Assembly (NCBI GenBank): GCA_964625885.1
Contig: CAZVBM010000008.1
Location: forward strand, 1-40,642
DNA from: CAZRIZ01 sp964625885
GTDB taxonomy: Bacteria; Patescibacteriota; Saccharimonadia; Saccharimonadales; Saccharimonadaceae
Direction of reading: 5' to 3'
DNA: 40,642 nucleotides
Shown here piece after piece: positions 22,236-28,636 of the stretch. Position numbers and translations under genes: made by a program. The stretch's first letter is position 1; each line of letters begins with the position of its first letter. The notes under the pieces were generated by a model. That model was given only the letters and a program-made list of their open reading frames with translations. It had not been told where the DNA came from and made no database searches.

Positions 22236-23684
22236 CTATCGCTTCTTAAGGCGCTCAGTGAAGAAGCGCGAAAGATGACTGCGATGGTTGTCGTACGCAT
22301 GCAGACGAAGTAGATAAGATAGCGGTGCGTTGCCCAGTTCTTTAAAGGCGCAGACCAGTCCGTTGTTAAACTCGCTTAGACCATAAGTGTCAACTTGAGT
22401 CGGGTCACCGATAAGCGCCACAACAGAGCCGCTACCAGGACGAGTGCCAACCATCAGGGCTTGGTCAAAGGTAGAGTTTTGTGACTCCTCGAACATGATA
22501 AAGCTACGTTCGAAAGTGCGACCTCTCATATGACTCAGAGTCATGGGAGTGATGTTGAGAATTTCTAAGGCCTTTTTCTTTTGCTCAATAGAATCTGAAT
22601 CATCAACATAAACTCCCTGTCCTAAGGCGTTTACTAGCATTCGCATATTGTCATAAAGCGGTCCTTTAAGCCAATCGGTCTTATCGTCTTCACTGCCCGG
22701 CAAGAACCCAAAAGGCCTGTCAGCTTCGGCATTAGCACGTACATAAATGAAACGTTCAAATCGCCGCCTTCTAGTCTGCTCGCTAACCGCCGCCAAGGTG
22801 AGAAGGGTTTTACCAGTCCCTGCTGGGCCTCTAACAATAATCGCTCTTTCCTCATCAGACGGAACAAGCAAGGACTCGAGCAAGAAATGTTGGCCAATAG
22901 ACCTTGGCTTGATGATGCCAAATGGCGACCAGCCATGACTAGCCAGCGGCACGATATTAGCCCCATTAAAACGCGCCAATCGGCAACACTGTTCGTCACA
23001 AGGTTGATCAAGTGCATTTGGTTGACTGTGATTTTGAATGATCAAGAACTCATTAACACTGAGATCCTCCAAAGAAATTGGCACACCAAAGGAATCGGTT
23101 ACTGGCAAATCAGATGGCAAAAACTTCCATGACCTCCCATCGGTGAAGATGTTCTTAAAAACATCCTCGGTCAAGAACACTTCCCTCTGCCCAGAATAGA
23201 GCGGGTTTCGTCTTGCCGGTATCTTTTGCGTCCTTATCCTGACACTATCTGCCATAACTGACAAGAGAGTGTCGCCGGTTACAAGAAATACTCTGTCAAA
23301 CCCTAAAGCTTTAGTCTTAGCTAATTTTAAGGCTGTCTTCAGAATTGCGTGATCGGGTAACCCCGGATCCCAGTTACTGACTAGTCGGTCGTCGGTTTCG
23401 CCGTTGGGGATGTCAACTTTAACCATATTGTTGTTGGGCAAGATTACACCTTCGGCCAAGCTACCATACTCTCTTATTTTATCGAGTGTTCGAATAGCCT
23501 CCCGAGCATCATAACCACGTTACGCTTTGACGTCTCCCTTTAGTCTATCTAGTTCGACTAGTACAGTTGCCGGAATGTATAAGTCAGCGTCATTAAAGAA
23601 GTTGCCGATCAGACACTCCGGGTTGTCTATTAGCGCATTAGTATCAAAGACATACACATGGCGCATGTTGTCAAGTTTGGTCAT
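22236..23684 (-). pseudogene. PIN-PhoH ATPase interrupted by an in-frame TAA
   Basis: Read in one frame from ATG 23684, this encodes an N-terminal PIN nuclease domain (VYVFDTNALIDNP; VLVELDRLK) and a C-terminal PhoH-type ATPase with Walker A GPAGTGKTLL and Walker B-like FIMFEESQNS. Codon 55 (23520-23522) is TAA. Before it the protein reads ...RLKGDVKA; after it RGYDAREAIRTLDKI continues exactly where the family consensus expects. The remaining 428 codons are fully open. Related proteins are RNA-degradation or toxin-antitoxin-like enzymes. A strong TTAAGGAGG precedes ATG 23684; no good restart is seen after the stop (TTG 23459 has no ribosome site). It could be a fresh nonsense mutation, a sequencing error, or readthrough. 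The gene has the promoter-leader-terminator layout of the orphan units. Confidence 0.8.
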
Positions 23685-23798
23685 TATTATGACCTCCTTA
23701 AGTAATATTCCATCAAAATTCTTGATGGTTGTAGATGGTCAACCAATTTAACCATCCGCTACCACCAAGAAAATTTAGACTATTTCCTAACTTGTCAA
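23685..23798 (-). promoter_or_regulatory. promoter and two-hairpin leader of the PIN-PhoH gene
   Basis: TTGACA (23793-23798) with a poorly spaced TAAATT (15 bp). The leader carries GATGGT/ACCATC (6 bp) and CCATCAA/TTGATGG (7 bp, 5-nt loop), then TTAAGGAGG. Confidence 0.6.
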
Positions 23799-23893
23799 AG
23801 TACTAAAAAGGAGCTAAATCATTCATTTCTAGCCCCACCAATATCTATCTTATCACACAGTCAAGGATGTTTAAGCAAAAATAAGCAAGAAGC

Positions 23894-23953
23894 CGGCGAC
23901 TTCGTCGCTACCATCAAAAACACCGAAGACAAACTTCGGTTTTTTGGGTGGTG
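23894..23953. repeat. 60-bp direct repeat, copy 1, with tRNA-Leu 3' end remnant
   Basis: 56 of 60 bases match 24031-24090, a period of 137 bp. Both copies contain the same hairpin (CCGAAG/CTTCGG plus T tract) and end in TGGTG, the complement of CACCA. The sequence beyond copy 1 (23954-23975) still resembles the tRNA-Leu T arm (GCGGGAAT). The region 23760-23890 before it shows nothing else. Confidence 0.85.
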
Positions 23954-24030
23954 TAGAGAAGCGGGAATACTTCGTGTAATGCGCCGTCGCCGCAAGCGGC
24001 CGGGCATTATCGAACCCTGCGGGTTCGCTT

Positions 24031-24090
24031 CGGCGACTTCGTCGCTACCATCAAAAATACCGAAGACAAGCTTCGGTTTTTTCGATGGTG
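24031..24090. repeat. 60-bp direct repeat, copy 2, abutting tRNA-Leu
   Basis: Includes the CCA end of the intact tRNA-Leu gene at 24086-24088 and the sequence just downstream of it. Confidence 0.85.
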
Positions 24091-24173
24091 CGCAGAGCGG
24101 GAATCGAACCCGCACAGGATATTATCCCAAGAGATTTTAAGTCTCTCGTGTCTACCAATTCCACCATCCGCGC
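24086..24173 (-). tRNA. tRNA-Leu (anticodon UAA)
   Basis: 88-nt cloverleaf with a long variable arm (GGGATAATATCC), acceptor GCGCGGA/TCTGCGC, T loop TTCGATT and encoded CCA. The anticodon loop CTTAAAA gives TAA. It lies 9 bp from tRNA-Cys. Confidence 0.95.
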
Positions 24174-24182
24174 ATAATAAGT

Positions 24183-24256
24183 TGGAGGCACCGGCCAGAA
24201 TCGAACTGGCTTTTAAGCTTTTGCAGAGCTTCACCTAACCAATCGGTCACGGTGCC
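24183..24256 (-). tRNA. tRNA-Cys (anticodon GCA)
   Basis: 74 nt, acceptor GGCACCG/CGGTGCC, anticodon stem AAGCT/AGCTT around CTGCAAA, encoded CCA. It is upstream of tRNA-Leu on the same strand, probably one transcript. Confidence 0.94.
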
Positions 24257-24321
24257 GTATCGAGTATTTTACCCTATTCTAGCCACTTTTGCCAGATTTT
24301 TAAAGAAGTCCTAAAAAGCAG

Positions 24322-24350
24322 TTGACAAAATGCTTATGGTTTGCTATAAT
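24322..24350 (+). promoter_or_regulatory. full-consensus orphan promoter
   Basis: TTGACA (24322-24327), 17 bp, TATAAT (24345-24350). No ORF follows; a terminator begins 33 bp downstream. Confidence 0.75.
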
Positions 24351-24356
24351 GGATAG

Positions 24357-24412
24357 TACATTCGTTGACATTTTTGTTTAAGAAAAGCCCGGTCGAAACC
24401 GGGTTTTTCTTT
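24357..24412 (+). ncRNA. candidate short RNA (about 55 nt)
   Basis: The consensus promoter at 24322-24350 would start RNA near 24357, and a terminator (CCCGGT, CGAA loop, ACCGGG, T tract) ends it near 24412. No start codon with a ribosome site lies between. The terminator also serves the convergent membrane-anchored protein gene, so the RNA could be a by-product. Confidence 0.4.
24383..24412. terminator. bidirectional terminator
   Basis: CCCGGT/ACCGGG stem with CGAA tetraloop, flanked by A and T runs; lies 17 bp past the stop of the gene at 24429-25754. Confidence 0.85.
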
Positions 24413-24428
24413 TGTTTAAGAGAGTTCC

Positions 24429-25754
24429 CTAGAAGAACAACGAACTTATGCCACCAGAGCCACCAATACCAGTAGCGCCACTTTCTAGCTTTGCAGCCTC
24501 TTCCTGAATAGACTTTAGCCACTCTTCAAAACCGATCGCATCAGCTGGAGCTTTTATGTCAACTGTTTTTGGCCAGTCGAGAGACATTTCTAGCTTAGTG
24601 GTCTGAGTAGTTGAGCCACTCATTCCAGTACTACTCGACTCAACCCCAGCTTTAAAGCCCTTTATTTTGTGATCCCACTTGGTGATGATCAACTCAACAT
24701 TTTTAAACTCTGGCTCTTTTGACCCAGAAGCGTCTTCGTCTGCAAAGTCGCCAAAATCCTCATCATCAAACGTGATATCCATGTCATAATCATCAGTATC
24801 AACATCATATTCTGGTTCTTGCATTTCAGAACACTTCTTTAGGCCTTTAACCATATCAGACTCAGCCAGCTTTTCGCTATAAGCTTTCATCTTGTCTTTG
24901 TCAATCGTAATGGCCATGACAAAATTGCCATCAACCGTCTTGACCTCACCGGCCTTGTAAAAGTTATTTTCCTTGAGGGCCGCTTTCGACTGCTCCATGT
25001 ACTTATTAGTATCAAAATTCTTTAGGTAGTCAGTCAAGCAAACCAGGGCCTTATCGTCTTCATCGTCCGACTTAAAGTCGTCAACCGATATCTTAATCCA
25101 CTTGTTTTCTAGCTTAGTCACAACTGGCGAAAATTGCTGCTTAATTTTGTTAAATTCAGCCGACATTTCGCTACCAAAGGTTGAAGCAAAACTGTCAAAC
25201 ATTCCGTCTACAACCTTTGACAAATCCTCTAAGCGGAAGTAGATGTCTTTCTTATCAACAAACATCATTTTGGCCTTAATTGGTGCTTTTTGACCCATTA
25301 GCTCAAGGTTAGCGGTCATATTATAATCAAATGACATCGCATTTAGGTCAGCTGCAAGCTCAATCTCGATATCATCAAGCGAAAAGCCCATCATATCACT
25401 CGAGCTGGATGCGCCTAGGCCACCAAGTTTCATTTTGCCAACAACAACCTTAGCAGAGTATGAGTTATTAATTGCGTCAGTCAAAATTTTATTCGGACTT
25501 TGGTACCAAAAATAGCCACCAACTAAGCCACCGATTAGTAGAACCGTGGCAATTAAGCCGATTATCAGACCGGTTTTCTTTTTCTTAGGTGCTGGCTGCG
25601 CTGCTGAACCGAGCACAGTTTCGCTCGAAGTCACAACTGGTTGATCTGCCATCGGCGCAACTGATTGTACATCTGGCTGAGTGCCTAATTGCACATCTTC
25701 TGGCCGCACATCTGGCTGCACGGGATCGTTATTTGTGTTATTATCCATCTCCAT
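24429..25754 (-). CDS. membrane-anchored protein with extracytoplasmic domain, unknown
   Basis: A 441-residue protein. Residues 1-55 are Pro/Gln/Asp-rich and probably disordered; KKKKTGLIIGLIATVLLIGG starts one membrane span (about 54-80); the remaining 360 residues would lie outside. The domain has repeated beta-strand-like patterns seen in LppX/LolA-like lipid-binding folds (KVVVGKMKLGG, ELAADLNAMSFDYNMTANLE, KIKGFKAGVESSSTGMSG), but this is only a resemblance. A very acidic patch (DVDTDDYDMDITFDDEDFGD) is near residue 320. The tail is glycine-rich. An AAGGAAAG lies close to the ATG. Monocistronic. Confidence 0.72.
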   Translation of the reverse strand: MEMDNNTNNDPVQPDVRPEDVQLGTQPDVQSVAPMADQPVVTSSETVLGSAAQPAPKKKKTGLIIGLIATVLLIGGLVGGYFWYQSPNKILTDAINNSYSAKVVVGKMKLGGLGASSSSDMMGFSLDDIEIELAADLNAMSFDYNMTANLELMGQKAPIKAKMMFVDKKDIYFRLEDLSKVVDGMFDSFASTFGSEMSAEFNKIKQQFSPVVTKLENKWIKISVDDFKSDDEDDKALVCLTDYLKNFDTNKYMEQSKAALKENNFYKAGEVKTVDGNFVMAITIDKDKMKAYSEKLAESDMVKGLKKCSEMQEPEYDVDTDDYDMDITFDDEDFGDFADEDASGSKEPEFKNVELIITKWDHKIKGFKAGVESSSTGMSGSTTQTTKLEMSLDWPKTVDIKAPADAIGFEEWLKSIQEEAAKLESGATGIGGSGGISSLFF

Positions 25755-25833
25755 TCTTTCCTTTAATTACTATCCGGATTGTATCACAAAATCTCATCAA
25801 GCTAAAGCTTATTAACACAGTGCGATGGCGTGC

Positions 25834-25845
25834 TAAAATTAGAAC
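25834..25845 (+). promoter_or_regulatory. -10 box of a leaderless promoter
   Basis: TAAAAT (25834-25839), 6 nt, then the ATG of the YdcF-like gene; no ribosome site. Confidence 0.55.
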
Positions 25846-26493
25846 ATGACCGATTTTGAACTTGCCCAAATTGTCTGGGACTACATGCGCCTCGAACAGC
25901 CGCTGCAAAAAGTCGACCTAATTCTTGGGCTCGGTAGTCACGATATTCGCACTGCCAGCTGGTGCGCCAAGCTCTATCACGATGGACTAGCGCCACTGAT
26001 TATATTTACTGGCGGAGTTGGTCGCCTGACTTACGGCGCCTTTCCCAGCACCGAAGCCGAAGTCTATGCTGATCACGTTATTAGCCTAGGCGTACCCGAA
26101 AACGCTATCTTGAAAGAGCCTCGCTCGACCAACACTGGTGAGAATATTTTATACACCTACGAGCTATTAGAAGCTAAAAACATCGAGCCAAAATCAATTA
26201 TTTTAGTCACCAAACCCTACATGCTACGCCGTGCCTACGCTGCTTTCATGAAACAATGGCCAAGTGAACCAAAGCCGTCGGTTATATGCTCTGCTATCGA
26301 TATCTCACTAAAAGATTACTGCAAAGACACTGAATCCTTCGAGCGCGAAGTCAATGTGATGGTCAGCGACCTCGAGCGCATCATCAAATACCCCAAACTC
26401 GGTTACCAGATCGAACAAGAAGTCCCCAATGAAGTCATGACCGCCTACCATGAGTTAATCAGGCGTGGCTACACCAAAGAATTAATAAAATAG
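25846..26493 (+). CDS. YdcF-family protein (DUF218)
   Basis: A 215-residue soluble protein. Family features are DLILGLGSHDIRTASWCAKL, PLIIFTGGVGR, the charged EAEVYADHVISLGVPENAI, the conserved EPRSTNTGENILYTYELLE and IILVTKPYMLRRAYAAF. DUF218 proteins have a Rossmann-like fold; some bind SAM or act in envelope processes. It has no membrane anchor, unlike SanA-type relatives. It appears leaderless, with TAAAAT 6 nt before the ATG. Confidence 0.85.
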   Translation: MTDFELAQIVWDYMRLEQPLQKVDLILGLGSHDIRTASWCAKLYHDGLAPLIIFTGGVGRLTYGAFPSTEAEVYADHVISLGVPENAILKEPRSTNTGENILYTYELLEAKNIEPKSIILVTKPYMLRRAYAAFMKQWPSEPKPSVICSAIDISLKDYCKDTESFEREVNVMVSDLERIIKYPKLGYQIEQEVPNEVMTAYHELIRRGYTKELIK

Positions 26494-26534
26494 ATACATA
26501 AAAAAACACCCACATCAGAGTGAGTATTCTTATT

Positions 26535-26610
26535 TGGTGCGGGTTAAGAGACTCTAACTCTCGACCTCTTCCTTGGCAAGGAAGCGCTCTAACAACTGAG
26601 CTAAACCCGC
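26535..26610 (-). tRNA. tRNA-Gly (anticodon GCC) with atypical D and T loops
   Basis: 76-nt cloverleaf: acceptor GCGGGTT/AACCCGC, anticodon stem CTTCC/GGAAG around TTGCCAA, encoded CCA. The D loop is AGTTGTTA, so position 19 is U rather than G. The T loop is TTAGAGT instead of TTCGAAT, so position 56 is A rather than C. The two changes would preserve a 19-56 tertiary pair as U-A. The T stem GAGAG/CTCTT is weak, ending in a G-U pair. Confidence 0.85.
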
Positions 26611-26664
26611 ATATTTTCATTGCCTATTTTAACAAAAAAACTCAAATAAGCAATTTTTTTAATT

Positions 26665-26710
26665 TGGTGGCTCCTCTCGGACTTGAATCGAGGGCGGAGC
26701 CTTCAGCCTT
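26665..26710 (-). pseudogene. degenerate 3' half of tRNA-Phe
   Basis: On the minus strand the sequence from GGCTGAAG (anticodon loop equivalent) to the CCA end matches the intact tRNA-Phe, including TTCAAGTCCGAGAGGAGCC, with small changes before it. No 5' half precedes it directly. Confidence 0.8.
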
Positions 26711-26779
26711 TTTTTAATCGCTCTTCAGAAGAGCCTTGTTTGACAGCAAACCGCGCAAACAGTTTATTGGTAAATATTT

Positions 26780-26855
26780 TGGTGGCTCCTCTCGGACTTG
26801 AACCGAGGACACAAGGCTCTTCAGGCCTCTGCTCTACCAACTGAGCTAAAGAGCC
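26780..26855 (-). tRNA. tRNA-Phe (anticodon GAA)
   Basis: 76 nt: acceptor GGCTCTT/AGGAGCC, D arm GCTC/GAGC with AGTTGGTA, anticodon loop CTGAAGA (GAA), T loop TTCAAGT, encoded CCA. It lies between partial copies of itself. Confidence 0.95.
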
Positions 26856-26974
26856 ACACTGATTTATCATCCTATTTTATGTGCTAGTTCTATACAGGCC
26901 CTCATCGCCAGCTCTGACGCTCGGCGGTGGATGAATTATACCGCCTTCGCTATTCCGGTCAAGACCTTCGTCTT

Positions 26975-27016
26975 GACTCTTGCAGGCCTCTGCTCTACCA
27001 ACTGAGCTAAAGAGCC
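26975..27016 (-). pseudogene. 5' half of tRNA-Phe
   Basis: Identical to the intact tRNA-Phe from the 5' end through the 5' side of the anticodon stem, and it shares the preceding GTGT. It diverges at the anticodon loop into a GTCAAGAC/GTCTTGAC hairpin. No T arm or 3' acceptor follows. Confidence 0.8.
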
Positions 27017-27107
27017 ACACTAACAGATTCATTCTAGCAAAACATTGAATAAACTTCAAATTAAATATATACTTACCATCAGAAACCATAAGCGACAAGG
27101 AAAACTA

Positions 27108-27590
27108 ATGGAAGACAATAATCTAAACACTGATCCAAACATAGTACCAGAACAGGCAGAGGCGACCGTTAACGAAGCGGCTACCGCCGAGTCAACAGCA
27201 GGCGTAGTTCCAGAACGACAGCCACTTGGTGAAGCGCCAGTCATTCAGCCATCGCCAGGATTTCAAATCGAAGAAGAACCTGATGAGCCGACAATAGAAG
27301 AGACAGAGGATAATGTTGAGATTGGGTCCAGTCATCTCGAAACCGAACATGAATCAGAAGAGAGTGCGCCAATTGAGCCAGAGCAGTCCGTGATAGAAGA
27401 GCCAGAAACCACACCGGCAGAAGAGGCTCCGATCAACCATGAGCCAGAAGTTACCCCAGCCGCAAACCCAACAGAAGTTATCACACCAGTAACTGGCCAA
27501 AAAAAGACTAACAAAACACTTATTATAGTCGCCGCCATCCTAGCAGTTGCCTGCGCTGGCATAATAGTATTTGCCCTTATTAAAAAATAA
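27108..27590 (+). CDS. acidic protein with C-terminal membrane anchor, unknown
   Basis: A 160-residue protein. About 130 residues are rich in Glu, Pro, Ala and Thr (for example EEEPDEPTIEETEDNVEIGS) and probably disordered. One hydrophobic span follows at the C-terminus (KTLIIVAAILAVACAGIIVF) with a short KK end, so the protein is tail-anchored with the acidic part in the cytoplasm if orientation follows the positive-inside rule. I start at ATG 27108, which has AAGGAAA upstream; the frame extends to 27045 without a ribosome site. Confidence 0.68.
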   Translation: MEDNNLNTDPNIVPEQAEATVNEAATAESTAGVVPERQPLGEAPVIQPSPGFQIEEEPDEPTIEETEDNVEIGSSHLETEHESEESAPIEPEQSVIEEPETTPAEEAPINHEPEVTPAANPTEVITPVTGQKKTNKTLIIVAAILAVACAGIIVFALIKK

Positions 27591-27614
27591 AAGTCATTCG
27601 CTCAACTCTTAGGT

Positions 27615-27643
27615 TTGCCAAAAAATCATTTTTTGTGTAAGAT
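27615..27643 (+). promoter_or_regulatory. promoter of tRNA-Met
   Basis: TTGCCA (27615-27620), 17 bp, TAAGAT (27638-27643), 9 bp before the tRNA 5' end. Confidence 0.6.
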
Positions 27644-27652
27644 ATTTCCTGT

Positions 27653-27729
27653 GGCAGCGTAGCTCAGTTGGTTAGAGCGTGAGACTCATAAGCTCAAGGT
27701 CACTGGTTCGATCCCAGTCGCTGCTACCA
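27653..27729 (+). tRNA. tRNA-Met (or Ile2) with anticodon CAU
   Basis: 77 nt: acceptor GGCAGCG/CGCTGCT (first pair G-U), D arm GCTC/GAGC with AGTTGGTTA, anticodon loop CTCATAA, T loop TTCGATC, encoded CCA. The acceptor end argues against initiator tRNA. The anticodon stem TGAGA/GCTCA has an A31-G39 mismatch next to the loop. Elongator Met is more likely than lysidine-modified Ile2, but sequence alone does not settle it. Confidence 0.88.
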
Positions 27730-27739
27730 AACTTAGAAG

Positions 27740-27768
27740 CTCGCTACTTGGTGAGTGTTTTTTATTCC
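27740..27768 (+). terminator. terminator of tRNA-Met
   Basis: CTCGCTACTTGGTGAG hairpin followed by TGTTTTTTATT. Confidence 0.6.
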
Positions 27769-27844
27769 CAAACTCAAGAACCAGTGGGTTTTGCTGGCGC
27801 AAAACTTCACTGCTATCGCTCATCCGTCTGCCGACGGACTCGCT

Positions 27845-27934
27845 CCGCCGTGAGCTTTCAAACTCACTCTGCCGATCGCAATCGCTGCTGCCAAATCTAA
27901 AATCTCACTAATTAGTGAGTATTTTTTATTTATC
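27845..27934 (+). repeat. degenerate copy of the tRNA-Met 3' half and its terminator
   Basis: From CCGTGAG (27848 on) the sequence follows the tRNA-Met from its anticodon stem to the CCA: GATCgCAaTCGCTGCTgCCA against GATCCCAGTCGCTGCTACCA. The downstream CTCACTAATTAGTGAG plus T tract repeats the true terminator. The rest of 27770-27844 holds a short inverted repeat (CCGTC.GACGG) and no gene. Confidence 0.75.
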
Positions 27935-27959
27935 GCTAGTAAAACAACAGCCGTGTTGA

Positions 27960-28017
27960 TTGCAAAAATGCTGTTTATGTGCTATAATTAGAGAATATCA
28001 TTTTACAGGAGGGTATT
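27960..28017 (+). promoter_or_regulatory. promoter and leader of orphan gene 28018-28572
   Basis: TTGCAA (27960-27965), 17 bp, TATAAT (27983-27988). A short leader without a clear hairpin ends CAGGAGGG 4-5 nt before the ATG. Confidence 0.78.
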
Positions 28018-28572
28018 ATGACGCACGTTGACTACGAGCAAAAAGAGAATCTACTAAGAGGGTTGATTCTAAACGCCTGTCGGCAACGACATTTGTCCAC
28101 ACAGGCCGCTTCCCAGCAAAATCAAAGCTGGGAAAGACATTTCGCAGCAGCGCCACTAACATTGATCGACAAAGGTAATGTTGATGGCTATAAGTTCAGC
28201 GGAACCATGGAGTTCTTCATAAACGGACAGTCATTTATGAAGATCACCTACGCTGGGTATACCCAAAAAGAGGGGCTGGAAGACCTAAATCGGTTCCTAA
28301 AGAGGGGCAATATCAAACAACCGTTCAGGGGAGCAACCCGCAAGCTACAAGCCAAAGAGGATAAAACCATCGGGGCTAATTACAAAATTTGGGGAAGAAA
28401 TACTGGCAACAAGTCGCTATTTAGCCCAAATGGTAGAGCTATTGAATTCGAAGATATGATGACTATAAGGGATGGCCGAACTGGCAGCATGGTTGTTCAT
28501 CAGGCAAAATTCATTGGCAAAGTTACTGCGGACGTCGAGACGCTGGCTAATATGGTTCGCTTTTTGCAATAA
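28018..28572 (+). CDS. orphan protein, 184 residues
   Basis: I do not recognise it. Soluble, basic, with a helical N-terminal part (KENLLRGLILNACRQRHLST) and strand-rich middle (GYKFSGTMEFFINGQSFMKI; SMVVHQAKFIGKVTADVE). No membrane span. It is a single-gene unit: strong promoter, GGAGGG ribosome site, own GC-rich terminator. Confidence 0.78.
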   Translation: MTHVDYEQKENLLRGLILNACRQRHLSTQAASQQNQSWERHFAAAPLTLIDKGNVDGYKFSGTMEFFINGQSFMKITYAGYTQKEGLEDLNRFLKRGNIKQPFRGATRKLQAKEDKTIGANYKIWGRNTGNKSLFSPNGRAIEFEDMMTIRDGRTGSMVVHQAKFIGKVTADVETLANMVRFLQ

Positions 28573-28581
28573 GAAAAATTA

Positions 28582-28606
28582 AGCGCCCCGCTGGGGCGCT
28601 TTTTGC
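28582..28606 (+). terminator. terminator of gene 28018-28572
   Basis: AGCGCCCC and GGGGCGCT, 8-bp stem with a 3-nt loop, then TTTTT. Confidence 0.88.
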
Positions 28607-28623
28607 TAGCAAAAAGTTTGTTA

Positions 28624-28636
28624 TATAATACAGGCA
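28624..28636 (+). promoter_or_regulatory. -10 box of a leaderless uvrB promoter
   Basis: TATAAT (28624-28629), 7 nt, then the GTG start of uvrB; no ribosome site. Confidence 0.55.

Noticed and set aside
23520..23522. Reassigned stop codon
   Set aside because: TAA, TAG and TGA all serve as normal stops in the other genes of the window.
23861..24234. Open frames across the tRNA-Leu/Cys region
   Set aside because: They run through tRNA genes and repeats, have no ribosome site and no protein-like pattern.
26877..27098. 73-codon frame on the minus strand
   Set aside because: It spans the 5' half tRNA-Phe fragment and reads as translated tRNA.
27679..27900. 73-codon frame on the plus strand
   Set aside because: It begins inside tRNA-Met and ends in the degenerate tRNA copy.
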